Assembly: GCA_050287105.1 (NCBI GenBank) | Contig: JBNKBG010000016.1 | Span: 1-37,465 of the forward strand | Direction: 5' to 3' | Length of the DNA stretch: 37,465 bases | Origin: JAPHTQ01 sp050287105 | Lineage (GTDB): Bacteria > Pseudomonadota > Gammaproteobacteria > Thiohalomonadales > Thiohalomonadaceae | Part shown: piece by piece, positions 15,947 to 23,291 of the stretch | Layout of the letters: each line of letters opens with the position of its first letter | Position numbering within the stretch: position 1 is the first letter of the stretch | Translations under genes and position numbers: made by a program | The notes under the pieces: generated by a model | What the model saw: the letters and a program-made list of their open reading frames with translations, nothing else | Told to the model about the DNA's origin: nothing | The model's database searches: none

Positions 15947-16576
15947 ATGGAACTACATCCGATAGCACTAGGCGCAGTTATTGCCGCAGGAATCACCGGT
16001 CTCATATCTTTGCTGGGGCTAATTATTAGCAAGGAACAAAAAACATCAGAATTCAGACAGCAATGGATTGACTCACTTAGGGATGAGCTATCTCAGCTAC
16101 TAGGATCTACCGAGGCCGTTATTCAGCATATAAGAGTGCTGAATGAATATGCGAACGAGTCTCATGGAGCTATATTTAACCGCGTGGCAGCCTTTGAAAA
16201 GGTAAAACCTGAAATTGCCGACGCAGAGAAATACTACCATAAAATTCTGCTTAGAATTAATCCTAACGAACATCACGAACTTGTTTCTGTTTTAGAGAAA
16301 ATGCGTGAGTTATTCGGCTCAGGTCAAATACCATCAAGTACAGAACTTCATTCTATAGAAACGGAGCTTGTTAGAGTTACCCAATCAACTCTAAAGAAGG
16401 AGTGGATTAGAGTGAAGTCGGGGGAACTTACCTTTAAGATCGCCAAAATAGTTGCGTTGCTGATTTTGATTATTTCCATGTCTGCAGGAGTGGCTTTGAT
16501 GTTTTCTGGTTCATCCTCTGCGAGTGGCTCTAACAATCAAATCCAAGTAACGCCAAAAAGCAGCGCAACTGATTAG
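15947..16576 (+). CDS. AT-rich orphan two-TM membrane protein, unknown function
   Basis: 209 residues. TM1 is at about 6-27 (IALGAVIAAGITGLISLLGLII), then a helical cytoplasmic or periplasmic domain of about 140 residues (QQWIDSLRDELSQLLGSTEAVIQHIRVLNEYANE ... AEKYYHKILLRINPNEHHELVSVLEKMRELF), and TM2 at about 165-187 (IAKIVALLILIISMSAGVALM), ending in a Ser-rich tail. The layout, two spans holding a coiled helical domain with no enzyme motif, is seen in various small accessory or defence-associated membrane proteins, but I recognise no family. Base composition is clearly more AT-rich than pyrC or rdgC, and the gene is bounded by inverted repeats, which points to horizontal acquisition. AGGA lies six bases before the ATG. 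The stop is TAG, immediately followed by the right inverted repeat. Confidence 0.7.
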   Translation: MELHPIALGAVIAAGITGLISLLGLIISKEQKTSEFRQQWIDSLRDELSQLLGSTEAVIQHIRVLNEYANESHGAIFNRVAAFEKVKPEIADAEKYYHKILLRINPNEHHELVSVLEKMRELFGSGQIPSSTELHSIETELVRVTQSTLKKEWIRVKSGELTFKIAKIVALLILIISMSAGVALMFSGSSSASGSNNQIQVTPKSSATD

Positions 16577-16602
16577 GAATAAGTAGGGCCAGCTGAAACT
16601 TT
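16577..16602 (-). repeat. Inner inverted repeat, right arm
   Basis: Partner of 15828-15853, 24 of 26 positions paired; the two mismatches fall in the middle of the arm. It begins directly after the TAG of the AT-rich gene. Confidence 0.7.
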
Positions 16603-16653
16603 TAATTTGAACGAAGCGGTTTTGGATCCCGTAGACGCAGCCGAGCACTGGAG

Positions 16654-16746
16654 TCCGTTGAAGGATTAGCCCGTTAGGGGCGCGCCATGGACGGCGCGCG
16701 GTGGCAGTCGGGGCAGGAGCCCCGTCTGCCATCCCCCTTCAACGGA
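16654..16746. repeat. Three-arm palindromic element
   Basis: An outer stem of 11 bp, TCCGTTGAAGG 16654-16664 with CCTTCAACGGA 16736-16746, closes two arms. Arm one is GCGCGCC 16680-16686 with GGCGCGC 16693-16699. Arm two is TGGCAG 16702-16707 with CTGCCA 16726-16731, enclosing GGGGC 16710-16714 with GCCCC 16719-16723. This would fold as a three-way junction in RNA or single-stranded DNA. The arrangement resembles a family of dispersed intergenic repeats that I recall from several Gammaproteobacteria. Confidence 0.65.
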
Positions 16747-16781
16747 CGAAGCGCGCAGGGAACCGCGTTAGCGGCAAGTCT
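16746..16781 (+). repeat. Right copy of 36-nt repeat (pairs with 15787-15820)
   Basis: Begins ACGAAGCGCG and ends GGCAAGTCT. It shares its first base with the end of the three-arm element and continues into a GGCGGCCTTCTCTTTGG stretch, so it belongs to one composite repeat unit covering about 16654-16856. Confidence 0.65.
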
Positions 16782-16803
16782 TCGGGCGGCCTTCTCTTTG
16801 GTT

Positions 16804-16831
16804 ACTTTCTCTTGGCCGCGCAAGAGAAAGT
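16804..16831. repeat. 11-bp perfect hairpin of the composite repeat
   Basis: ACTTTCTCTTG 16804-16814 pairs perfectly with CAAGAGAAAGT 16821-16831 around a six-base loop. It is followed by GCGGGG 16841-16846 with CCCCGC 16851-16856. Both stems probably belong to the same dispersed unit as the three-arm element. Confidence 0.65.
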
Positions 16832-16920
16832 GACCTGCATGCGGGGCAGCCCCCGCTTTCAAATGCTTTCAACCGTCGCGCAGCGACTCATATGAAATAC
16901 CGGCGATAGCCGGGATATAG

Positions 16921-16950
16921 AAATAAAAAAGCTGGGCATTACTGCCCAGC
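16921..16950 (-). terminator. Rho-independent terminator, minus strand (rdgC side)
   Basis: GCTGGGCA 16931-16938 pairs with TGCCCAGC 16943-16950 around loop TTAC. On minus the stem is followed by TTTTTTATTT. It lies 177 bp past the rdgC stop and is the only U-tract hairpin there. Confidence 0.65.
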
Positions 16951-16963
16951 CTACAAAAACATT

Positions 16964-16989
16964 GTCGGATTACGCTGCGCTAATCCGAC
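16964..16989. repeat. Short dispersed palindrome GTCGGATTA...TAATCCGAC
   Basis: Nine-base perfect arms around an eight-base loop (CGCTGCGC). This resembles a common REP-like intergenic repeat family of proteobacteria (my recollection, not a search). Confidence 0.6.
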
Positions 16990-17021
16990 CTACAAACTCA
17001 ATCGCGAAGCGACTCCTCTGG

Positions 17022-17091
17022 ATTCCGGCCGCGGCTTTGGCTCCTGCGTCGCTCTAGGACCTACGTCCCTGTAGGCCTTCGCCGGAATGAC
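17022..17091. repeat. Split ATTCCGGC palindrome with right copy of outer inverted repeat
   Basis: ATTCCGGC 17022-17029 pairs with GCCGGAAT 17081-17088, but about 43 extra bases separate the two GGCC halves that are usually adjacent. Bases 17074-17091 are the exact reverse complement of 15763-15780. A separate 7-bp hairpin, GTGTCGC-AAA-GCGACAC, follows at 17098-17114. Confidence 0.6.
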
Positions 17092-17126
17092 GATAAGGTG
17101 TCGCAAAGCGACACTACAAACAAAAT

Positions 17127-18041
17127 CTAAACCACCTCAACCTCACTCTCCCCACCAAACGCCTGAATCACCGCCTCGATAAACTTCGACAACTCCAGAC
17201 TCATCAGCGCGAAGTCGCTGTCGAACTGCTGCGCCGGGTCGTCGATGGCATCGTCCTGCTCGGCCTTGACGGTGTCGGTGAAGCGCAGGCGTTTGATGCT
17301 GAGGTCGTCGGGTACGACGAACTCGATGCGCTCCTGCCAGGTCAGTGCCAGTTTGGCGACCTGTTTGCCCGCCTCAAGGTGATTCTGGATCTCTTCGGCG
17401 TGGGGATCCTGACGGCGGCAGCGAACGATCGCCCCTTCCTTGTCGCCATCCTGTAGTTCATATTCGTCGCCCAGCTCGAATCCGGCGGGGATGTTATCGC
17501 CGCGCAGCCACTGGCTCATGACCACTCGCGGCGATTCGTTGCTCTGCGGCAGGCGGGCGCTCAACCCCTCCACCGACTGGCGCAGCAGGGTGACCAGCTC
17601 TTCAGCACGGTTGCTGCTGGCGGCATCGACCACCAGCCAGCGATTGCTGCGGTCGATGTAGGCGTAGGTGGTACGGCTGCGGGTGAAGGCCTGCGGCAGC
17701 AGGGTGAAGGTCAGCTCCTCTTTGAGTTGCTGGCGCTCCTTGCGACCGACCGGGCGTGCCTCGGCCTGTTCGATCTGTTCGATCTTCTCCGCCAGTTGCT
17801 CGTTAATCACTGCGGCGGGGAGCAGACGCTCCTCCTTACGGGCGCAGATCATCGAGTAGTGGCCGATGGTGTGGACCAGTTGCTCGCCGTGGCGCCCGAG
17901 CGGCGCGCTCCAGCCGTAACTGAAGGGAACGCTCTTGCCGCAGGGACGGAAGGCCGCGCCCTGTAGCGCCTGGTTGAGGGCGTCGTGATCCAGCTCAAAG
18001 GGACGGGTGAGGCGGTAGAAGATGAGATTTTTAAACCACAT
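17127..18041 (-). CDS. rdgC: Recombination-associated protein RdgC
   Basis: Ring-shaped dimeric DNA-binding protein that modulates RecA-dependent recombination in the cytoplasm. 304 residues from the ATG at 18039-18041, nearly identical in length to E. coli RdgC (303). I prefer this start because the N terminus then reads MWFKNLIFYRLTRPFELD, the family's hallmark; an 11-codon longer frame is open. Other family features: CGKSVPFSYGWSAPLGRHGEQLVHT, a DRSNRWLVVDAASSNRAEELVTLLR segment, and LTWQERIEFVVPDDLSIKRLRF. It is transcribed alone toward the repeat-rich island. Confidence 0.93.
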   Translation of the reverse strand: MWFKNLIFYRLTRPFELDHDALNQALQGAAFRPCGKSVPFSYGWSAPLGRHGEQLVHTIGHYSMICARKEERLLPAAVINEQLAEKIEQIEQAEARPVGRKERQQLKEELTFTLLPQAFTRSRTTYAYIDRSNRWLVVDAASSNRAEELVTLLRQSVEGLSARLPQSNESPRVVMSQWLRGDNIPAGFELGDEYELQDGDKEGAIVRCRRQDPHAEEIQNHLEAGKQVAKLALTWQERIEFVVPDDLSIKRLRFTDTVKAEQDDAIDDPAQQFDSDFALMSLELSKFIEAVIQAFGGESEVEVV

Positions 18042-18122
18042 GGGGATGATCCACTGCTTGCTCGGGCTGCGCATTATGACCGACCGCTGCCATCATTTCA
18101 TCCGTCGTACGCAGAACCGGTC

Positions 18123-18980
18123 TCAATAAACGGCGGTGACCTTCATCCCCTGCTGGCGCAACAGCGCCACCAGCCCCTCGTCGCCAATCAGATGCAGCGT
18201 GCCAACGGCGACAAAGGCACCACCCTCGCGCAGCAATGGCAGTGAACGCTCCGCCATGCGATGGTTGCGCCGTTCCAGGATATTGCGGCCAAAGCTCTCC
18301 TGCAGGGAAGCGGGAAGCTCCTGCAAGTTTTCCTGACTCATTGCTGCCATCGCATCCAGATCGCGGGTAAGCCAGGTGGAGAGCAGTTTCTCCATCTGCT
18401 CGGCCAGTTTGGGATGTTCCGTTACCGCCTGCTGTAACAACGCCACCTGGTCCGCCATGGAAAGGTCACGAAAGATCGAGAGCTGCTCCTCCATGGTTTC
18501 CAGTCCTACAACACGTTTATTTGCCGCCCTGGCCTGTTCATACAACTGTGCATCAAGGAACATTCCGGTGATCGGTGGCGGCATACTGAGGGTCATCTGG
18601 ATCGCCCAGGGGGTTAGCCGGTCGGTGACCTCTTCGGGATAGCCCAAAGTCGCCATGGCCTTCAGCGTGTCGCGATAGAGTGATGCCGGGATCAGAGCGG
18701 CAAGTCGCTTTCCCTGCGGCAGCATAATCGCCTGACTCATTCCCCCCTGCGATACCTCTCCCAGATCCATCTCCAGTACGACGGTTTTGGCCTTATCAAA
18801 GGCCAGGCTGATTGGTTTGGGTAGATCAAGTACCCGAGGATCATCCGAGTGAATGGTGCCGAAGAGAAAACTGACCGCGCCACGAGGAGACTGCACCTTC
18901 CACAATAGCGCCTGCTCTGCCGCCAACGTCGAGGAAAACAGAACGACTATCACTCCACAAAGCAAACGCCATCTTCTCAT
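18123..18980 (-). CDS. TraB/GumN family exported protein
   Basis: 285 residues from the ATG at 18978-18980, chosen because GGAG lies eight bases upstream and a signal peptide then starts at once (cleavage near TLA/AE, residue 20-21). The mature protein has the TraB/GumN signatures: FGTIHS (40-45), a GLET motif in the middle (RVVGLETMEEQLSIF), and VGTLHLIGDEGLVALL near the C terminus. Members resemble metal-dependent Tiki/EreA-type hydrolases, and the conserved His/Glu residues are present, but the substrate is unknown. Probably periplasmic. It lies 81 bp upstream of rdgC on the same strand. Confidence 0.85.
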   Translation of the reverse strand: MRRWRLLCGVIVVLFSSTLAAEQALLWKVQSPRGAVSFLFGTIHSDDPRVLDLPKPISLAFDKAKTVVLEMDLGEVSQGGMSQAIMLPQGKRLAALIPASLYRDTLKAMATLGYPEEVTDRLTPWAIQMTLSMPPPITGMFLDAQLYEQARAANKRVVGLETMEEQLSIFRDLSMADQVALLQQAVTEHPKLAEQMEKLLSTWLTRDLDAMAAMSQENLQELPASLQESFGRNILERRNHRMAERSLPLLREGGAFVAVGTLHLIGDEGLVALLRQQGMKVTAVY

Positions 18981-19064
18981 CAACTGCGCTCCATCTATCC
19001 ACAAGGGAAATTAAATTGCGGTTATCTTAGAAAAAACCCGCCCGATCCGGTAAGCTTTGCCACC

Positions 19065-19715
19065 ATGTCAGACTCATACACCTATCAAATCTCCGATCGT
19101 TTTCGCGGCTTCCTGCCTGTCATCGTGGATGTGGAGACCGCTGGCTTCAATGCGGAGACCGATGCCCTGCTGGAGATCGCAGCGGTTACCGTGCGCATGG
19201 ATGCAGAAGGGCTCATCTATCGCCACGCTACCCATGCCTGCCATGTGGAACCGTTCCCCAACGCCAACCTGGATAAACGGGCATTGGAGTTTACCGGCAT
19301 CGATCCCTTTAACCCCTTCCGTCTGGCCAAGCCTGAGGCGAAGGCGTTGGAACACATCTTTGCCCCGCTGCGCGACGAAGTAAAGGCGCAAAACTGTACC
19401 CGCGCCATCCTGGTGGGGCACAACCCGTTTTTCGATCTGGGATTTATCAAGGCGGCGATTGAGCGCACCGGTAACAAGAAGAGTCCGTTCCACAGTTTCA
19501 GTACCTTCGATACTGCCACACTGGGCGGTTTGGCCTACGGCCAGACGGTACTCGCCAAGGCTGTGCGTTCTGCGGGGATTGAATGGGATGACTCACTCGC
19601 CCACTCGGCGATCTATGATGCCGAGCGTACCGCCGATCTGTTTTGCGCCGTGATCAATCTATGGCGCAAGATGGGCGGCTGCCCCATCGCCGCCTGTCTT
19701 GACGAGGAAGATTAA
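19065..19715 (+). CDS. rnt: Ribonuclease T
   Basis: DEDDh-family 3'-5' exoribonuclease that trims tRNA and other stable RNA 3' ends (CCA turnover, 5S and 23S maturation). 216 residues, the normal size. Catalytic residues are D22 and E24 (VDVETAGF), D124 (GHNPFFDLGF), H180 and D185 (AHSAIYDAERTADLF), one position off the E. coli numbering. The RNA-binding basic/aromatic segments FHSFSTFDT and the C-terminal AGIEWDD are kept. It is a single gene, 84 bp from the divergent TraB/GumN gene and convergent with the sensor-domain gene. Confidence 0.93.
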   Translation: MSDSYTYQISDRFRGFLPVIVDVETAGFNAETDALLEIAAVTVRMDAEGLIYRHATHACHVEPFPNANLDKRALEFTGIDPFNPFRLAKPEAKALEHIFAPLRDEVKAQNCTRAILVGHNPFFDLGFIKAAIERTGNKKSPFHSFSTFDTATLGGLAYGQTVLAKAVRSAGIEWDDSLAHSAIYDAERTADLFCAVINLWRKMGGCPIAACLDEED

Positions 19716-19742
19716 TACACTATCGCGTTTGTTTTTAGCGAT

Positions 19743-20363
19743 TCAATCCCGGCGACGCAGTACAAACCAGAGCAACAGCAGTGCGATCGCCAACAAGGAT
19801 AGCGAGACTATCAGTACATCTCTTTCATAGGTAGCATAAAGCACCTTGATCTGCTTCATGGTCACACCGAGATCGATCTCAGCCTCCAGCCCGCCGACCA
19901 CTTTACCGTCCTGATGTATAGGGATGATGATATCGGTGAAGTATTCGGTAAGACCATTAATCCGATTGGTCACCTCTTCCACCTCATCGCCGAAGTAGGG
20001 CTTGTCCTGTCTTAGCACGTCGCCATAGTGGCCATCCATAGGCCGGGGCTTCTCCTTGTCGCCAATCCATGCATATACCTCACCGCTCCCGTTATAGGCA
20101 TAGAGCTGCTTGATGGTAAAGCTTAATCTATCCTCACTATCACGTAGCGTATCTGACATGGATATCTGCATACTATTGGCATCCAGCAGTCCACCAGCGG
20201 CACGCGCCTTACGCTCGATACCCATAAGGAACATGGTCACTTCATATTTTGTCCGGTCCAGCAATACCTGTTCGATAATCGCCTCAGATCGCCAAGTGAT
20301 AGTCCCGGCGGTAAGCAGCAACGTAACAACAAGTAACAGGCTCGCACTCACCCGATTGTTCAT
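19743..20363 (-). CDS. Membrane-anchored extracytoplasmic sensor domain (Cache-like) without output domain
   Basis: 206 residues. TM1 (about 6-22) and TM2 (about 183-202) flank a periplasmic domain of some 160 residues with single-Cache-like features: a long first helix (EAIIEQVLLDRTKYEVTMFLMGIERKARAAGG), later AYNGSGEVYAWIGD, a YFTDIIIPIHQDGKVVGGLEAEIDL strand-turn-strand typical of Cache ligand folds, and a short basic tail (LRRRD). No kinase, GGDEF or MCP output follows. The protein may be a truncated receptor or an accessory sensor acting on a partner. AGGAGG precedes the ATG. It lies 102 bp downstream of the cytochrome operon on the same strand and may sense a redox-related ligand for it; that link is inference. 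Confidence 0.7.
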   Translation of the reverse strand: MNNRVSASLLLVVTLLLTAGTITWRSEAIIEQVLLDRTKYEVTMFLMGIERKARAAGGLLDANSMQISMSDTLRDSEDRLSFTIKQLYAYNGSGEVYAWIGDKEKPRPMDGHYGDVLRQDKPYFGDEVEEVTNRINGLTEYFTDIIIPIHQDGKVVGGLEAEIDLGVTMKQIKVLYATYERDVLIVSLSLLAIALLLLWFVLRRRD

Positions 20364-20465
20364 CCAGTCCTCCTGGTCAAATACCTGCGGAAATCCCGAC
20401 TAGCTGGTTTATAACGCTGAAATGAACCAAATCGTTTCAGCTCTGCCAATCCTCGTAGCAAAGCA

Positions 20466-21008
20466 TCAATCGTCTTCCCAGCGTCCGATACCCGGTATGC
20501 GAATCTCACGTTCAGCATAGGAACCGGTGTCAGCACGGGTGTGGCAATTGGCGCAATTACTCAGACTACGGACGTCCGGGTTGTTTTTGATAATCCGGGA
20601 TGGGATTTCGTGATGTTGTCGATGGATGTAGGGCACATCGGTAATACGTAAAGGTATCTGGTCTCCCAGCGAGCGCATGATTTTATCCGCACGTTTGATT
20701 CCGTCTACCCTGTCTGCCGCATTGCTATCAAGATAGGCATTCAATTCCAGAAGTGTCTGCTGTGACAGTTCAGCATTTTCGCCAAAATGGTTCCCCAGAC
20801 CAGACATCAATTTCTTCCAGGAAGCCGCAGGAAGCAACGCTGGCTGATAGGCGAAGTGACAACTGCCGCACTCTTCACTATATACCTGATTGTTCACAGC
20901 AGGCACGGAGTGGCGTTGTTTATACCAGCGCCAATCATCATCTGACAGCGCCACACCACTTCCCAATATCAGGGAGATCAGAAGATACAGGGGGAGCATC
21001 CACTTCAT
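20466..21008 (-). CDS. Diheme cytochrome c (DHC type)
   Basis: 180 residues with a signal peptide (residues 1-20, cleavage near GVA/LS) and two heme c sites, CGSCH 47-51 and CANCH 152-156, matching the DHC family of periplasmic diheme cytochromes. Conserved stretches include CHFAYQPALLPAASWKKLMSGLGNHFGENAELS and IPGIGRW at the end. In Rhodobacter and other proteobacteria DHC is encoded with SHP and a b-type cytochrome; the same set is present here (25 bp after the SHP gene). It probably accepts electrons from the membrane cytochrome b and passes them to SHP or another periplasmic acceptor. Confidence 0.87.
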   Translation of the reverse strand: MKWMLPLYLLISLILGSGVALSDDDWRWYKQRHSVPAVNNQVYSEECGSCHFAYQPALLPAASWKKLMSGLGNHFGENAELSQQTLLELNAYLDSNAADRVDGIKRADKIMRSLGDQIPLRITDVPYIHRQHHEIPSRIIKNNPDVRSLSNCANCHTRADTGSYAEREIRIPGIGRWEDD

Positions 21009-21032
21009 ACAAACAAAACTCCGGCTACAACT

Positions 21033-21440
21033 TTACAAACCGCGCAAATAAACAAGAATGTCGCCTTTTTCCTGAGGCATACACTCCCGTCCTACCGTCC
21101 ATTTGCAGTTACGTAGAAACCACTTCTCAATGTGCTTGGCATCCGTAAGCCGCTTGGGATTCACGGATGGCGCGAGTGGCTCGATCTCTTTACCTGTACG
21201 TTCATGCTTTCCCATCACAGTGGGATCATCGGTATGGCATGTGGTACAGCTACGTGGCTTCTTTCCGTTCGGCTGTGAAAACTGCTCTTCCCACATCTGT
21301 TTACCGCGCTCAGCACTGAAGTCCATTGCGCCCTCATTCTGATAAGCAAGCAGTCGTTCTGCCACGACATCTTCTGCATACGCAGCTGACGCCGTGAGTA
21401 AAAACAAACCTAGAGCCAAAATGGCACTTTGTGTTTTCAT
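21033..21440 (-). CDS. SHP-type monoheme cytochrome c (DUF1924)
   Basis: 135 residues from the ATG at 21438-21440 (AGGAG seven bases upstream). Signal peptide residues 1-22 (AYA/ED). One heme site, CTTCH 65-69. The C-terminal half has NCKWTVGREC (N111, C112, C120): in Sphaeroides heme protein an Asn is the oxygen-labile axial ligand and a Cys pair forms a disulfide, so these residues are the likely counterparts. SHP binds small molecules (O2, NO) at its heme. It lies between the b561-DHC fusion gene (16 bp) and the DHC gene. Longer upstream frames overlap the fusion gene and are less likely. Confidence 0.85.
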   Translation of the reverse strand: MKTQSAILALGLFLLTASAAYAEDVVAERLLAYQNEGAMDFSAERGKQMWEEQFSQPNGKKPRSCTTCHTDDPTVMGKHERTGKEIEPLAPSVNPKRLTDAKHIEKWFLRNCKWTVGRECMPQEKGDILVYLRGL

Positions 21441-21456
21441 CGTCATACTCCTGACA

Positions 21457-22563
21457 CTATTCCGGGATCGACATCCCGCCATTCATAAATCCACCAGTAA
21501 TCGCATCCATATGACAGGCACCGCAGTCCGCTTTTCCATGGACCTCATAACTTTCCCAGACATCTTCACCAATATGCTGATGAACCATTTTCCAATAAGG
21601 GGTTTCTGTAATCCTGTTCGGATGATCGTCGTGATCCAGTGACTTCAGGACCCGCCAGCTCAACTCGCGATTGGAATGCTCGGCGCTGTTGTTCACCGCG
21701 TAGTCACGCAATATCACCATGGTTTCAATGTCCAGATAGAGACCCTCACCAAAGTGATGCATCTCCTCATCAAACAGGCGCTGCCAGGAGTGGGTCGGTA
21801 ACAGGCTGGGATGATAAGGCACATGGCAGGAGTCGCAGTTGTCATGCCACTCCTCATTCTGCACCAGTGAGGCATCGACAAAAGGGAGATAGGGATCGTC
21901 TTCAGATGAGAGCAGGTAGGGGAAGAACCACACCACACTATAGAGAACGATCAGGGCAAACATAATCTGCCCGGTACGGGTCGCATTGTTGGGCTCCGCT
22001 TCGGCCAGACCGCCCTCTTTGTCGCCAGTGACCATGCTCACGATCAGGCTTTCGCGCTGAATCATGCCCATCAACACCACACCGCCCAGATGCATGAAAA
22101 CAACCGCCAACCATACCCAGCCGAACCATGTATGCCAGGTATGGACCGCATCACCCTGCTCAATGGTGAACAGTCCGGCGAGTGGACCGAAGCCCTCTTC
22201 ACCGCCAAGAACAATCAAACCGGTAACGCTGAGCGCGAAGATCAGCAGCAACATGAGAACGATAGCAACGGCGCCGGCGGGGTTATGCCCACGCCCATGA
22301 TCGTGATGGCGGTCGGTCAGATGACGGAAGTGCTCAATAAGCGAACGTGGACCGGAAATGAAGTGACTAAAACGTGCATAGCGACCACCGATAAAACCCC
22401 AGACCAGTCGAAAAATCAGCAGCACCGCAGCCAGATAACCGCTGTAGAGATGGATGTCGGTGTAGCGCGCATCATCACCGGTTATCCAGGCAACGATACA
22501 TGCCGTGGCAAAAGACCAGTGAAAGACACGGGTTGGAAGGTCCCAGATGCGCACTTTGGTCAT
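21457..22563 (-). CDS. Cytochrome b561-diheme cytochrome c fusion protein
   Basis: 368 residues. Residues 1-215 are a cytochrome b561-type membrane domain with about five spans and heme-b histidine candidates H15 (VFHW), H38, H144 and H158; a His-rich loop (DRHHDHGRGHNPAGA) lies at 84-98. The last part is a periplasmic diheme c domain with CDSCH 243-247 and CGACH 347-351, closely resembling the free DHC protein encoded two genes downstream (PYHPSLLPTHSWQRLF, MHHFGEGLYLD). The fusion joins the quinol-side b hemes directly to a c-type relay. GGGGGAG precedes the ATG. It is 13 bp after the first cytochrome b gene, so operonic. Confidence 0.88.
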   Translation of the reverse strand: MTKVRIWDLPTRVFHWSFATACIVAWITGDDARYTDIHLYSGYLAAVLLIFRLVWGFIGGRYARFSHFISGPRSLIEHFRHLTDRHHDHGRGHNPAGAVAIVLMLLLIFALSVTGLIVLGGEEGFGPLAGLFTIEQGDAVHTWHTWFGWVWLAVVFMHLGGVVLMGMIQRESLIVSMVTGDKEGGLAEAEPNNATRTGQIMFALIVLYSVVWFFPYLLSSEDDPYLPFVDASLVQNEEWHDNCDSCHVPYHPSLLPTHSWQRLFDEEMHHFGEGLYLDIETMVILRDYAVNNSAEHSNRELSWRVLKSLDHDDHPNRITETPYWKMVHQHIGEDVWESYEVHGKADCGACHMDAITGGFMNGGMSIPE

Positions 22564-22576
22564 GCTTTACTCCCCC

Positions 22577-23197
22577 TTATTCCTGACGCTTTTTGCCTGT
22601 GACCATGGCGCGGGGAAGGTTTTCACCGTGAGCAACGCTGCTTAGCGCAACACCGGCGAGATGAACAAGAACCAATAACAGGGTGAAGTTGACGAAAAAT
22701 TCGTGTACCTCTTCCCAGACCGACTCCTCCTCTCCCTCGTCATGCTCGTCTTCGTCCTCATCGGCCATCGCAGTGGCAACGGGACTGATATTATCGAGTT
22801 GTATGACGGCAAGGGGGCCGGCGTTTTCTTCTACGGCATAGAGCTTCATCCCCGACAGCGTCGCCAATGACAGCGAAATAAGCAGCGCAATTACCATTGC
22901 ACCGCCTGCCGGGTTATGACCGATATACCGCTTGGCACGGAAAGCGAGGATGTCCTTGAGATAAGCGATAACAGTGGCAGGACGAAAAACGAAATCGCTA
23001 AACCGCGCGTGTTGTGTGCCAATAACCCCCCAGATAAGTCGAAAGACTACCAACCCGGCTATGAAATAACCAGCCAGCACATGGACCTCTTCCAGTTCGT
23101 CTCCGGTGAGATAGGCAATAACGAATGCGGCGACCAGCGACCAATGAAACAGTCGTACCAGTGGGTCCCACACCTTGATTTCATTGCTTGCAGACAT
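22577..23197 (-). CDS. Cytochrome b561 family protein
   Basis: 206 residues from the ATG at 23195-23197 (GGAGGA five bases upstream). N terminus EIKVWDPLVRLFHW is the usual b561/b-type Ni-hydrogenase cytochrome start, with H18, H39 and a later histidine pair (around EVHEFFVNF and LVLVHLAG) as heme ligands, and about four membrane spans. An acidic loop (ADEDEDEHDEGEEE) is inserted before the last span; it could bind metal or dock a basic cytochrome. It is the first gene of the four-gene cytochrome operon and probably transfers electrons from the quinone pool toward the c-type partners. Confidence 0.87.
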   Translation of the reverse strand: MSASNEIKVWDPLVRLFHWSLVAAFVIAYLTGDELEEVHVLAGYFIAGLVVFRLIWGVIGTQHARFSDFVFRPATVIAYLKDILAFRAKRYIGHNPAGGAMVIALLISLSLATLSGMKLYAVEENAGPLAVIQLDNISPVATAMADEDEDEHDEGEEESVWEEVHEFFVNFTLLLVLVHLAGVALSSVAHGENLPRAMVTGKKRQE

Positions 23198-23232
23198 CGT
23201 GTCCTCCACGATCACGAATAGTGGCGGACAGT

Positions 23233-23262
23233 TATATAAGGGAAGTCTGAACCGAGTCTTAA
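23233..23262 (-). promoter_or_regulatory. Predicted sigma-70 promoter of the cytochrome operon
   Basis: On minus, TTAAGA (23262-23257) and TATATA (23238-23233) are separated by 18 bp. Transcription would start near 23226, giving a leader of about 30 nt with the GGAGGA SD. The -10 is 5/6, the -35 only 4/6. Confidence 0.45.
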
Positions 23263-23291
23263 GAAAACTCTAACTCTGTGTGACTATTACA

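Larger units (their letters stand above)
16577..17126. other. 550-bp gene-free block of palindromic repeats
   Basis: Between the AT-rich gene and rdgC. It contains, in order: the right inner inverted repeat (16577-16602), a three-arm hairpin element (16654-16746), the right copy of the 36-nt repeat (16746-16781), an 11-bp hairpin (16804-16831), a 6-bp hairpin (16841-16856), a terminator for rdgC (16921-16950), a 9-bp palindrome (16964-16989), a split ATTCCGGC palindrome (17022-17088) and a 7-bp hairpin (17098-17114). Open frames here look like shadows of the repeats, and I call no gene. Confidence 0.7.

Noticed and set aside
16701..16895. Plus ORF in the repeat block (contains FGYFLLAAQEKVTC).
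   Set aside because: It is the translated form of a dispersed repeat and hairpins; no SD or protein-like composition.
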